A stretch of DNA of 64,000 nt. It comes from Streptomyces sp. TLI_171. Lineage in GTDB: Bacteria; Actinomycetota; Actinomycetes; Streptomycetales; Streptomycetaceae. Shown here in pieces: positions 8,195-16,350 of the stretch (positions within the stretch are counted from its first letter, which is position 1; each line of letters begins with the position of its first letter). The notes beneath the pieces are model-generated. The model saw only the letters and a program-made list of their open reading frames with translations, searched no databases and was not told where the DNA came from. The stretch is from the NCBI RefSeq assembly GCF_003610255.1, contig NZ_RAPS01000001.1, positions 3,038,001 to 3,102,000 of the forward strand, given 5' to 3'. The position numbers and the translations under genes were made by a program.

Positions 8195-9397
8195 ATGCAG
8201 ATAATCCTCCGGTTCGTCCAGGTTTCGTCAGCCGCCGCGCTGTTGCTGGTGCCGGCCCGGCCGGCGTTCGCCGCGCCCGGGGACGGCCCGCCGCCCGCGG
8301 TGGTGGGCGGCGAGCGGCTGGGCGCGGCGGGGGTCCAGGTGGCGCCGGGGGCGGGCGCGCCGCCGCTGCCCCAGGGGCTGACCGGGAAGTCCTGGGTCGT
8401 GGCGGACGCGAGCAGCGGGGACGTCCTGGCGGCGTTCAACGCGCACGCCCAACTGCCGCCCGCGTCCACCTTGAAGATGCTGTTCGCGGACACCGTGCTG
8501 CCGCGCTTCCCGGCCTCCGAGGTGCACAAGGTGGCGCCCGCCGAGCTGCAGGGGATGGGCGCGGGCAGCAGCCTGGTCGGCATCAAGGAGGACCTGGAGT
8601 ACAAGGTCGAGGACCTGTGGCGGGGGGTGTTCCTGTCCTCCGGCAACGACGCGGTGCACGTGCTCGCGCACATGAACGGCGGGGTGGCGAAGACCGTCGC
8701 CGACATGCAGGCCCGCGCGGAGCAGTTGCAGGCCTCCGACACGCACGTGGTCAGCCCGGACGGCTACGACATGGACGGACAGGTCACCTCGGCGTACGAC
8801 CTGACCCTGTTCGCCCGCGCCGGGCTGCGCAATCCGGACTTCCGGGGGTACTGCGCGACCCGCTGGGCGCAGTTCCCCGGCGCGGTGGACAAGGCGACCG
8901 GGCAGCGCGGCAGCTTCGGCATCGCCAACACCGACCGGCTGCTCGGCAAGTACCAGGGGCTGATCGGGGTGAAGAACGGCTACACCACCAACGCGGGGGC
9001 GACCTACACCGGCGCCGCGGAGCGCGACGGCCGCACCCTGCTGGTGACGGTGATGCACCCCGACAGCAGCCCGAAGGTGTACGACGAGGCGGCAGCGCTG
9101 CTGGACTGGGGCTTCGCCGCGGCCGGCAAGGTCACCGCGGTGGGCGCGCTGGCCGAGGACCGCGGCCCCGAGAAGGCGCCGGACGCCCCGCAGCCGGCCG
9201 CGCAGCCGGTCGCCGGCAGTCCGGCCGCCGCGCAGCCGGAGCCGGAGCACCCGGCCACCGCGCAGGCCGCGCACGCCTCGGCCGGCGGGCCCGGCGCGGC
9301 GACCTGGTCGGCGGTCGGACTGTGCGCGGCGGTCGCGGCGGCGGGCCTGCTGCGGCTGCGTACGCTGCGCCGGCGGGCCGAGCGGGCCGGGGCCTGA
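8195..9397 (+). CDS. D-alanyl-D-alanine carboxypeptidase (peptidase S11, DacA type)
   Basis: A 400-residue enzyme that removes the terminal D-Ala from peptidoglycan pentapeptides outside the membrane. The three active-site motifs of penicillin-binding proteins are visible: Ser91-Thr-Leu-Lys94, Ser149-Gly-Asn151 and Lys260-Asn-Gly262 (the KTG box in its KNG form). A signal peptide occupies residues 1-26 and a single helix near residue 370 with an Arg-rich tail anchors the C-terminus, after a Pro/Ala-rich stretch. ATG 8195 is chosen because it starts the signal peptide; the open frame from 8084 adds an unlikely N-terminus. The ribosome site is weak. Confidence 0.9.
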   Translation: MQIILRFVQVSSAAALLLVPARPAFAAPGDGPPPAVVGGERLGAAGVQVAPGAGAPPLPQGLTGKSWVVADASSGDVLAAFNAHAQLPPASTLKMLFADTVLPRFPASEVHKVAPAELQGMGAGSSLVGIKEDLEYKVEDLWRGVFLSSGNDAVHVLAHMNGGVAKTVADMQARAEQLQASDTHVVSPDGYDMDGQVTSAYDLTLFARAGLRNPDFRGYCATRWAQFPGAVDKATGQRGSFGIANTDRLLGKYQGLIGVKNGYTTNAGATYTGAAERDGRTLLVTVMHPDSSPKVYDEAAALLDWGFAAAGKVTAVGALAEDRGPEKAPDAPQPAAQPVAGSPAAAQPEPEHPATAQAAHASAGGPGAATWSAVGLCAAVAAAGLLRLRTLRRRAERAGA

Positions 9398-9421
9398 CGG
9401 CCCCGGTCGGGGCCGTCAGGC
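9392..9421. terminator. Bidirectional terminator overlapping two stop codons
   Basis: A perfect 14-bp inverted repeat (9392-9405 with 9408-9421) with GT in the centre. It contains the TGA of the rightward carboxypeptidase gene (9395-9397) and the TGA of the leftward methyltransferase gene (9416-9418). Confidence 0.75.
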
Positions 9422-10294
9422 GGCCTTGCGGGTGCGCCCGACGTGCAGGGCGCGGCGCACGGCCCGGGTGGCGACCGGCGGCAGCACGTCGAGGGCGATC
9501 CGGCGGGACAGCGAGCGCTGCGGGCGCGGTCGGCCGCCGCTCTCCGCGCCGCCGCGCGGCTCGTCCCAGGCCAGGCGGTGGCAGAGCTGCCCGGCCAGGT
9601 GCTCCTCGTCGAGCCGGAAGCCCTCGCCCCGCCAGTCCCGGTCCAGCAGGTCCGCGCGGACCGCGTCGGGGTCGCCCCAGGTGCCGTAGAACTTCTCGGG
9701 GGTGAGCAGCACGGGCCGCAGCCCGAGGGTGAAGACGGCCTCCCAGACGGCGGCGGCCACCCCGGGGGTGTGCGGGGCGCGATAGTCGTCGAGGGCGACC
9801 ACGCCGTTCTTGGCGAGGGCGTCGCGGGCGACCAGGATGTCGCCGGCCACGTGCTCGTAGAGGTGCGAGGCGTCGATGTGGACGAAGCGGCAGCTGTCCG
9901 CCGGGATCCGGCCGTCGGCGAGCACCGAGGTGGGGGCCTGGACGACCACCGGCAGTTCGGGGTGGAAGGCCAGGTAGTTGGACTCGAAGGCGCGCCTGGT
10001 CAGGGTCTCGCGGTAGGACATGCTCATCTCGGCCGAGTTGTCGTCGTCCGGAGCGTCGAGGTCGAACAGGTCGCAGACCGTGAAGGTCTCCCCGGGTTGC
10101 AGGTGCCTGCCGAGCAGGATCGCCGAGCGGCCGAGGTAGGCGCCCAGCTCCAGCAGGTCGCCGGCGACTCCGGCGGAACTCTGCCGGCTCAGCAGGTGGG
10201 CGAAGACCTCCCGGTCGACGCGGAAGAACCAGCCGGGCACGTCGTCGGGCGTGGCGGGCTTGGCGGGAGCGGCGGTGGTGCCGAGGACGGACAC
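9416..10294 (-). CDS. Class I SAM-dependent methyltransferase (TylF/CmcI-like)
   Basis: A 292-residue putative methyltransferase. LLELGAYLGRSAILLGRHL (about residues 47-65) is the glycine-rich SAM-binding motif I, followed by the acidic end of strand 2 (VCDLFDLDAPDDD). VHIDASHLYEHVAGDI and GVVALDDY match the TylF/macrocin-O-methyltransferase and Methyltransf_24 families, which use metal-bound hydroxyl or sugar substrates. It is leftward, next to glycosyltransferase genes, so a role in modifying a surface sugar is plausible but inferred. The GTG start at 10294 follows ggaggctgc. Confidence 0.8.
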   Translation of the reverse strand: MSVLGTTAAPAKPATPDDVPGWFFRVDREVFAHLLSRQSSAGVAGDLLELGAYLGRSAILLGRHLQPGETFTVCDLFDLDAPDDDNSAEMSMSYRETLTRRAFESNYLAFHPELPVVVQAPTSVLADGRIPADSCRFVHIDASHLYEHVAGDILVARDALAKNGVVALDDYRAPHTPGVAAAVWEAVFTLGLRPVLLTPEKFYGTWGDPDAVRADLLDRDWRGEGFRLDEEHLAGQLCHRLAWDEPRGGAESGGRPRPQRSLSRRIALDVLPPVATRAVRRALHVGRTRKAA

Positions 10295-10378
10295 GCAGCC
10301 TCCAGGGAGCGGGCCGGAGCGCGGGGGGCGCGACGGCGGTGCGGTCGGCGGGGGACGGGCCGAGCGGGTGTGACCGGG

Positions 10379-10384
10379 ATCATA
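10379..10384 (-). promoter_or_regulatory. Possible -10 element for the methyltransferase gene
   Basis: TATGAT on the minus strand, about 85 bases before the GTG at 10294, is close to the sigma-70 consensus. No good -35 is seen 17-18 bases upstream. It touches the stop codon of the upstream yihY-like gene. Confidence 0.3.
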
Positions 10385-10385
10385 G

Positions 10386-11330
10386 TCAGTTGTCCGGATC
10401 CCGGACAGTGGCTGAACGCGGCGTTTCGCCCGCGGCTTCCAGCGCGGCCTCGGCCTGCCGGACGGCGCGCTCCCTGGCCTGCTCCGGGTCGGCCCGGGCC
10501 GTCCAGGCGGCGCAGTACATCAGCAGCCGGGAGACGAAGTTGATCCACAGCAGCAGCGCCACCGGCACGCCGAAGGCCCCGTACAGGCTGCGGCCGGCCA
10601 CCGAGCCGAGGTACGAGGAGAGCGCCAGCTTCAGCACCTCGAAGCCGACCGCGCCGATCAGCGCGCCCTCCAGCAGGGCGCGTCGGCGCTGCCCCGAGAT
10701 CCGCGGGAACGGGCCGAGCAGGTAGGCGAACAGCAGCAGGTCGGCGCTGACCGCGATCAGGAAGCCGAGCACGGACAGCAGCCAGCGGCCGGCCCCGCCG
10801 CCGATGTCCAGCCAGTCGGCGATCCGCTGGGCGAGGGTGGTGGCGAGCGCGGAGGCGGCCAGCGAGGCCAGGCAGACCAGGCCGAGGCCGACCAGCACCA
10901 GGCAGTCCCAGGCCTTCACCAGCACCGGGTTGCCGCCCTCGTCGGGGAGCCGCCACGCGGTGCGCACCGAGCCGCGCATGGTGTCCACCCAGCCGAGGCC
11001 GGAGATCAGCAGCAGCACGCCGGAGACCAGTCCGACGGTGCCCGCGTTGGCCACCATGGCGTTCAGGTCGAGCGAGTCGGCGAGGCCGGGCAGCTGCTCG
11101 GAGATCTTGTCCTGGAGCTGGTGCACCCGGGAGTCGGAGAGCGTGGCCAGCGCGATCGCCAGAGCGACGGTGAGCAGCGGGAACAGCGCCAGGAACCCGA
11201 AGAAGGTGACCGCTCCGGCCAAGCGGTTGCCCTGCACGTCGCTGAACAGCTGGTAGACCAGGTAGGGCCGGCTGCGCAGCACGCGGGCGGCGATCGGACC
11301 GATCACGGGCAGCTTGGTGAGGAAGTCCAC
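10386..11330 (-). CDS. YihY/BrkB family inner-membrane protein
   Basis: A 314-residue membrane protein with about six helices. The segments AGAVTFFGFLALFPLLTVALA, YGAFGVPVALLLWI and SRLLMYCAAW are characteristic of the YihY/virulence-factor BrkB family. Its biochemical role is not settled; it was once misnamed ribonuclease BN. A GTG start at 11330 follows gcgagg. The C-terminal 45 residues are a charged, Ala-rich helix. It lies between glycosyltransferase and methyltransferase genes in the same direction, perhaps in one transcript, although the methyltransferase may have its own promoter. Confidence 0.9.
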   Translation of the reverse strand: MDFLTKLPVIGPIAARVLRSRPYLVYQLFSDVQGNRLAGAVTFFGFLALFPLLTVALAIALATLSDSRVHQLQDKISEQLPGLADSLDLNAMVANAGTVGLVSGVLLLISGLGWVDTMRGSVRTAWRLPDEGGNPVLVKAWDCLVLVGLGLVCLASLAASALATTLAQRIADWLDIGGGAGRWLLSVLGFLIAVSADLLLFAYLLGPFPRISGQRRRALLEGALIGAVGFEVLKLALSSYLGSVAGRSLYGAFGVPVALLLWINFVSRLLMYCAAWTARADPEQARERAVRQAEAALEAAGETPRSATVRDPDN

Positions 11331-11394
11331 GCCTCGCTGTATACCCCCGATCCCCGCGCGCAGCGGGGATCGACGCGGATCGGGTGACGTCCCG

Positions 11395-12393
11395 TCAGCG
11401 GCCGACCGCGCGACGGGCCCTGGCCAGCGCCCGCAGTCCCTGGAAGCCCAGGTAGCTGCCGCGGCTGAGCAGCTCGCCGCGCAGGCCGGCCCGGCCGGCC
11501 GGCGGCCGGTAGCCGGGCGGCCGGTGCCGGGCGCAGTGCTCGGCGGCGCGGCGGAAGAACTCGCGGCGGTCGCCGGCCGGGACCCGGCCGGGCTTGGAGA
11601 CCACGGTGGCGAGGTGGCCGAGCATCATCCGGTAGACGGCCGGCCGCCAGCGGTCCAGGTCGGGGCGGGCGTCCAGGAAGGCGAACACCCGGTCGTACTG
11701 CTCGAAGACGTCGAAGTGCTTGCGGGAGGCGGTGGCCAGGATGTTGCCGCCCTCGCGGCGCTGCCGGTAGTGGACGCCGACCTCGTCGAGCAGGGTGATC
11801 CGCCCGGCGGCGAGCAGCGCCGGGTAGGTCCACGGGGTGTCCTCGTAGTAGCCGGGCGGGAAGGACAGGCCGAGCTGCTCGACGAACTCCCGCCGGTACG
11901 CCTTGTTCCAGGCGACCTGCAGCAGGTCGAGCAGGTCCCGGCGCTCGTCGAGGGTGAACACCTCGGCGCCGGACCGGGCGAACACGGGGGCGGAGGCGGA
12001 GCGCACCACCCGGCCGTCCCAGTAGCTGCGGGCGTAGTCGTAGACCAGCAGGTCGGCCCCGCCGACCGCGCGCAGCCGGGCGTCGACGGCGGCCAGCAGG
12101 CCCTGGGTGAGGGTGTCGTCGCTGTCCAGGAAGAGCACGTACTCGCCGGTGGCGAGCTCCAGGCCGGCGTTGCGGGCGGGCCCGAGGCCGACGTTCTCGG
12201 GCAGGTGGCGGACGGTCACCCGGCCGTCCCGGGCGGCCGCCCCGTCCAGCAGGGCGCCGCAGTTGTCGGGCGAGCGGTCGTCGACGGCGATCAGCTCGAA
12301 GTCCTCGAAGGACTGGGTCAGGACCGACTCCAGGCAGTCCGGTAGGTACTCCTCGACGGCGTGCACCGGGACGATCACGCTGAACCGCGGCAT
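11395..12393 (-). CDS. Family 2 glycosyltransferase
   Basis: A 332-residue GT-A fold transferase. SVIVPVHAVEEYLPDCLESVLTQ opens the nucleotide-binding fold, and LFLDSDDTL (about residue 92) supplies the metal/UDP-binding DxD. GLGPARNAGL is also typical of GT2. It likely adds a sugar to a wall or surface polymer on the cytoplasmic side; donor and acceptor are unknown. ATG 12393 is preceded by aggagag. It is divergent from the large GT2-TagF gene across 143 bases, so the two are probably co-regulated. The N-terminal domains of the two neighbours are similar. Confidence 0.9.
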   Translation of the reverse strand: MPRFSVIVPVHAVEEYLPDCLESVLTQSFEDFELIAVDDRSPDNCGALLDGAAARDGRVTVRHLPENVGLGPARNAGLELATGEYVLFLDSDDTLTQGLLAAVDARLRAVGGADLLVYDYARSYWDGRVVRSASAPVFARSGAEVFTLDERRDLLDLLQVAWNKAYRREFVEQLGLSFPPGYYEDTPWTYPALLAAGRITLLDEVGVHYRQRREGGNILATASRKHFDVFEQYDRVFAFLDARPDLDRWRPAVYRMMLGHLATVVSKPGRVPAGDRREFFRRAAEHCARHRPPGYRPPAGRAGLRGELLSRGSYLGFQGLRALARARRAVGR

Positions 12394-12536
12394 CTCTTCA
12401 CTCTCCTGACCTGGCCTGGCCTGGCGCAGACTAGCAAGCCCGGAGAGGTAGGATCGCGGCCGGTGACGGTCCGGACTCCGGCAACTTGTTCGGGCCCACC
12501 CGCTCGCACTCCCGGAGGAAAGGCTCTGCGCTCCCG

Positions 12537-15500
12537 ATGGCCCCCCGTCTGTCCGTAGTCGTCCCGATCTACAACGTCGAGCGCTACCTCGAGGAGTGCC
12601 TGGACTCCATCGCAGCCCAGACCTTCGACGACTTCGAGTGCGTCATGGTCGACGACGGCTCGAAGGACTCCAGTGCCTCGATCGCCGAGGCCTACGCCGC
12701 GAAGGACTCCCGGTTCCGGCTGGTCAAGCAGGTGAACAAGGGTCTGGGGGCGGCCCGCAACACCGGCTACCGGCACATCTCCGAGGGCACCGAGTTCCTG
12801 GCCTTCGTCGACAGCGACGACACCATGCCGCCCTCCGCGTACGAGCTGATGATCGGCACGCTGGAGGAGACCGGCTCGGACTTCTGCACCGGCAACGTGC
12901 TGCGCTTCCGCGCCGTCGGCGCCTACCAGTCCGGCGGCCACCGCAAGCCGTTCGCCGCGACCCGGCTGCGCACCCACATCACCGAGATCCCGGCGCTGAT
13001 CACCGACCGCACCGCCTGGAACAAGGTGTACCGCCGCTCGTTCTTCGACGAGGCGGGCGTGCTGTACCCCGAGGGCATCCTGTACGAGGACGCGCCGGTC
13101 AGCGTGCCGCACCACTTCCTGGCCCGCCGGGTCGACGTGCTCGCCGAGCCGATCTACCACTGGCGCGAGCGGGAGGTCGGCGAGATGTCGATCACCCAGA
13201 TGAAGACCAACCCCAAGGGCGTCATCGACCGGGTCAAGTCGATGGAGCTGGTCCGGGACTGGCTGTCGCAGCAGGGCGACCCCAAGTTCCGCAAGTACCT
13301 GCGCACCTACGACGAGAACAACCTCGTCGAGGAGATCCCGATGTTCTTCGGCTCGGTGCTGGAGAACGACCCCGAGTACAACGCCGCCTACCTGGAGTCG
13401 GCCGGCCGGCTGCTGCGCGCGATCGGCCCGGAGCAGGTCCGCAAGCTGCGCGCCCCGCTGCGGCTGAAGTACCACCTGACCCTGCAGGGCCGCCTCGACG
13501 AGCTGATCGAGCAGCTGCGCTTCGAGAAGGACAGCAACGGCGCCGCCCCGGCCCGCGGCCTGCTCCGCCCGTACGCCGACTACCCGTTCCTGCGCGGCGG
13601 GCGCAAGAGCGTGCCGGCCGACGTGCTGCGGCTGAAGAACTCCCTGGTGATGCGCTCGCGGCTGTACGAGGCCCGCTGGACGGCCGGCCGGCTGCAGCTC
13701 ACCGGGCACGCCTTCCCCGAGCACCTCGGCGCCGAGCACAAGCACGACATGGTGAAGGCGCTGATCCTGCGCGAGGCCAAGGGCCGCCGGGTGATCGCCG
13801 TGCAGACCAAGGCGCAGTACAGCCCGGAGGCCACCGCCAGCTCCCCCCACGACCTGTACTCCTGCGACTGGGCGGGCTTCTCCGCCGCCATCGACCCGCA
13901 GCGGCTCAAGCACCGCGGCGAGTGGAAGGACGGCTCCTGGCGGGTGCTGGTGGCCGGCGTCGGCAAGGGCGGCGTGTACAAGGGCCGGGTGTCGGTCGGC
14001 TGGCACGACCGCTCCGAGTACCCGCCGGTGCACTGGGTCGAGGACGACGTCCGGATCGTGCCCTGGGCGCGCGACAGCCACCTGCTGCTGCGGGTCGAGC
14101 GGGTCCGGGCCCGGGCCGTCGCGGCGACCGCGCAGGGCGGCACGGTGGAGCTGCGCGGCCTGGTCCGCTCCGGTTCCGAGCTGGCCGGCGCGGAGCTGAA
14201 GCTCACTCACGTCGAGTCCGAGCGCGAGGTCTTCGTCGAACTTGAGCTCGGCACCCCGGCCGGCCGCGACCTGCCGTTCACCGCGCAGGTCGCGATCTCC
14301 GAGCTGACCGCCGTCCGGCGGGCCTGGGACGCCCTGGACCCGACCGCCGAGGAGCGCGCCCGGGACCGCTGGGACCTCGAACTCAAGCTGGCCGACGGCA
14401 CCAGGCTGCCGCTGGTGCTTGACGACCGGACCGCCCCGGTGGAACTGCACGTGCCGCTCGCCGACGGCACCCGCGCGCTGTACGCCAAGCCCTCCCCCAG
14501 CGGCTACCTGCAGCTGTGCGACCAGGTGCTGCAGCCGGTGGTCGAGGAGCTCTCCCGCTCCCAGGACGGCGAGGGCTTCGTGCTCAGCGGGTCCTTCCCG
14601 CTGCCCGGCACGCACCGCTACGAACTGGTGATCCGTCACCTGAAGCGCCGTGAGGAGCACGCCTACCCGGTGGAGATCGCCGACGGGCGGTTCCGGGCCG
14701 CGCTGCCCGCCGTGCCCACCGCGTCCTTCGCCGGCGGGGCCCCGCTGCACAAGGGCACCTGGACGGTGGTGTTCCGCCCGGTCGGCTCCCCCGCCGAGGC
14801 GGTCCTGCCGGCCGCGGCGCTGGCCCCGTCGACCTTCGACACGCTGCCGCTGGAGGTCGAGGCCCGCGGCAAGCGGGTGACCCTGGAGCGCCGGCTGTTC
14901 GACACCCTGTCGCTGGAGTCGCACGACCCGCTGACGCCGGACGAGCGCAGCGGCTACCGCCAGCGCGCGCTCCGCCACTCCTTCGCCGACCTGCAGCGCG
15001 AGCCGCTCACCGACACGGTGCTCTACCACACCGTCCGCGAGGACTGGTGGGCCGCCGACGGCGGGCTGTACGCGGACTCGCCGCGCGCGGTGCACGAGGA
15101 ACTGGTCCGCCGCGGCCTGCCGCTGCGCCACCTGTGGACCTCCGTCGACCTGCAGGCCGACCTGCCGCAGACCGCCGAGTGCGTGCGGCACCGCTCCCCC
15201 GAGTGGTTCCGGGCGCTGGCCACCGCGAAGTACGTCGTCACCTCCACCCACCTGCCGACCTACTTCCGCCGCCGCCCCGGCCAGGTGGTCCTGCAGACCT
15301 GGCAGGGCACCCCGCTGAAGCGGATCGGCAGGGACTTCGAGAAGGTCTGGTTCACCGACGCCGACTACCTGGCGCACCTGGAGCAGGAAGTCCCGCAGTG
15401 GAGCCTGCTGGTGGCCGGCAGCCGGTGGGCGACCCCGGTGCTGCGCCGCGCGTTCGGCTACGACGGCGAGGTGCTGGAGAGCGGGTACCCGCGCAACGAC

Positions 15501-16118
15501 CTGCTGTTCGCCTCCGACCGGGAGAAGACCGCCGAGCGGGTCCGCGAGCAGCTCGGCCTGCCCGAGGGCAAGCAGGTGGTGCTGTACGCGCCGACCTTCC
15601 GCGAGGACCGGCGGCTGCCCGAGGGCGGCTACCAGCTGAACCTGCAGCTCGACCTGGACGCGGCCCGCGCCGCGCTCGGCGAGGACCAGGTGCTGCTGGT
15701 GCGCGCCCACGAAGTGGTCCGCGGGCAGATCGCCGAGGCGGGCAACGGCTACGTCTGGGACGTCTCCACCTACCCGGACATGGCCGAACTGCTGCTGGTC
15801 GCCGACGTCCTGGTGACGGACTACTCGGCCGCGGTGTTCGACTTCGTGAACACCGGCCGCCCGGTGCTGTTCTTCGCCCACGACCTCGAGCACTACCGCG
15901 ACAACCTGCGCGGCTTCTCCCTCGACTACGAGGCGCAGGCCCCTGGCCCGCTGCTGCGCACCTCCGCCGAGGTGGTCGCGGCGCTCGGCGACCTGCCGCG
16001 GGTCACCGCCGAGTACGCCGACAAGTACGCGGCGTTCCGCGAGGCGTACTGCGACCTGGACGACGGCCGGGCCGCCGGGCGGGTCGCGGACGCGATGCTC
16101 GCCGAGGGCGGCAAGTAG
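12537..16118 (+). CDS. GT2 glycosyltransferase fused to CDP-glycerol glycerophosphotransferase (TagF-like)
   Basis: A large 1193-residue two-enzyme protein. Residues 1-330 form a GT2 domain (VVVPIYNVERYLEECLDS, DSDD at 92-95, AWNKVYRRSFF near 160). Residues about 380-820 are beta-rich with no clear motif. Residues about 830-1190 match the glycerophosphate/ribitol-phosphate transferase family of teichoic acid synthesis, with QTWQGTPLKRIG, VVLYAPTFREDR, LLVRAHEVV and DVLVTDYSAAVFDF. It would build phosphopolyol-containing wall polymer. ATG 12537 is the best start although the ggagga site lies about 18 bases upstream. An 18-bp hairpin follows the stop. Confidence 0.9.
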   Translation: MAPRLSVVVPIYNVERYLEECLDSIAAQTFDDFECVMVDDGSKDSSASIAEAYAAKDSRFRLVKQVNKGLGAARNTGYRHISEGTEFLAFVDSDDTMPPSAYELMIGTLEETGSDFCTGNVLRFRAVGAYQSGGHRKPFAATRLRTHITEIPALITDRTAWNKVYRRSFFDEAGVLYPEGILYEDAPVSVPHHFLARRVDVLAEPIYHWREREVGEMSITQMKTNPKGVIDRVKSMELVRDWLSQQGDPKFRKYLRTYDENNLVEEIPMFFGSVLENDPEYNAAYLESAGRLLRAIGPEQVRKLRAPLRLKYHLTLQGRLDELIEQLRFEKDSNGAAPARGLLRPYADYPFLRGGRKSVPADVLRLKNSLVMRSRLYEARWTAGRLQLTGHAFPEHLGAEHKHDMVKALILREAKGRRVIAVQTKAQYSPEATASSPHDLYSCDWAGFSAAIDPQRLKHRGEWKDGSWRVLVAGVGKGGVYKGRVSVGWHDRSEYPPVHWVEDDVRIVPWARDSHLLLRVERVRARAVAATAQGGTVELRGLVRSGSELAGAELKLTHVESEREVFVELELGTPAGRDLPFTAQVAISELTAVRRAWDALDPTAEERARDRWDLELKLADGTRLPLVLDDRTAPVELHVPLADGTRALYAKPSPSGYLQLCDQVLQPVVEELSRSQDGEGFVLSGSFPLPGTHRYELVIRHLKRREEHAYPVEIADGRFRAALPAVPTASFAGGAPLHKGTWTVVFRPVGSPAEAVLPAAALAPSTFDTLPLEVEARGKRVTLERRLFDTLSLESHDPLTPDERSGYRQRALRHSFADLQREPLTDTVLYHTVREDWWAADGGLYADSPRAVHEELVRRGLPLRHLWTSVDLQADLPQTAECVRHRSPEWFRALATAKYVVTSTHLPTYFRRRPGQVVLQTWQGTPLKRIGRDFEKVWFTDADYLAHLEQEVPQWSLLVAGSRWATPVLRRAFGYDGEVLESGYPRNDLLFASDREKTAERVREQLGLPEGKQVVLYAPTFREDRRLPEGGYQLNLQLDLDAARAALGEDQVLLVRAHEVVRGQIAEAGNGYVWDVSTYPDMAELLLVADVLVTDYSAAVFDFVNTGRPVLFFAHDLEHYRDNLRGFSLDYEAQAPGPLLRTSAEVVAALGDLPRVTAEYADKYAAFREAYCDLDDGRAAGRVADAMLAEGGK

Positions 16119-16144
16119 CACCGCCGACCGGCCGAAGGCACAGC

Positions 16145-16183
16145 GATCCCCTCCCGCTCCGATCCTCGGAGCGGGAGGGGATC
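16145..16183. terminator. Strong bidirectional terminator
   Basis: A perfect 18-bp stem (16145-16162 with 16166-16183) and a 3-base loop, 26 bases after the GT2-TagF stop. No other hairpin was found before the converging Stealth gene ends at 16351. The 167 bases from 16184 to 16350 contain nothing else I can identify. Confidence 0.85.
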
Positions 16184-16350
16184 TGCGTAGCACCGGCCTC
16201 TCGTCCCACACGTCTCCGCGGGGCCGGGGGTGATCGCCTGCTCTGCGGGCGCGGCGCACGGCGGAGCCTGTCGTGTCCGCGGTGGAAGGTCCTCGTGAGC
16301 GGTGCACGAGGCTCGCCGGCAGGCCGCACCGGAACGCGCCGGTGGCCGCG

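Noticed and set aside
12375..16307. 1310-codon leftward open frame opposite the GT2-TagF gene
   Set aside because: Low-complexity Gly/Val/Arg/Gln translation typical of antisense frames in GC-rich DNA; the plus-strand gene has clear domains.
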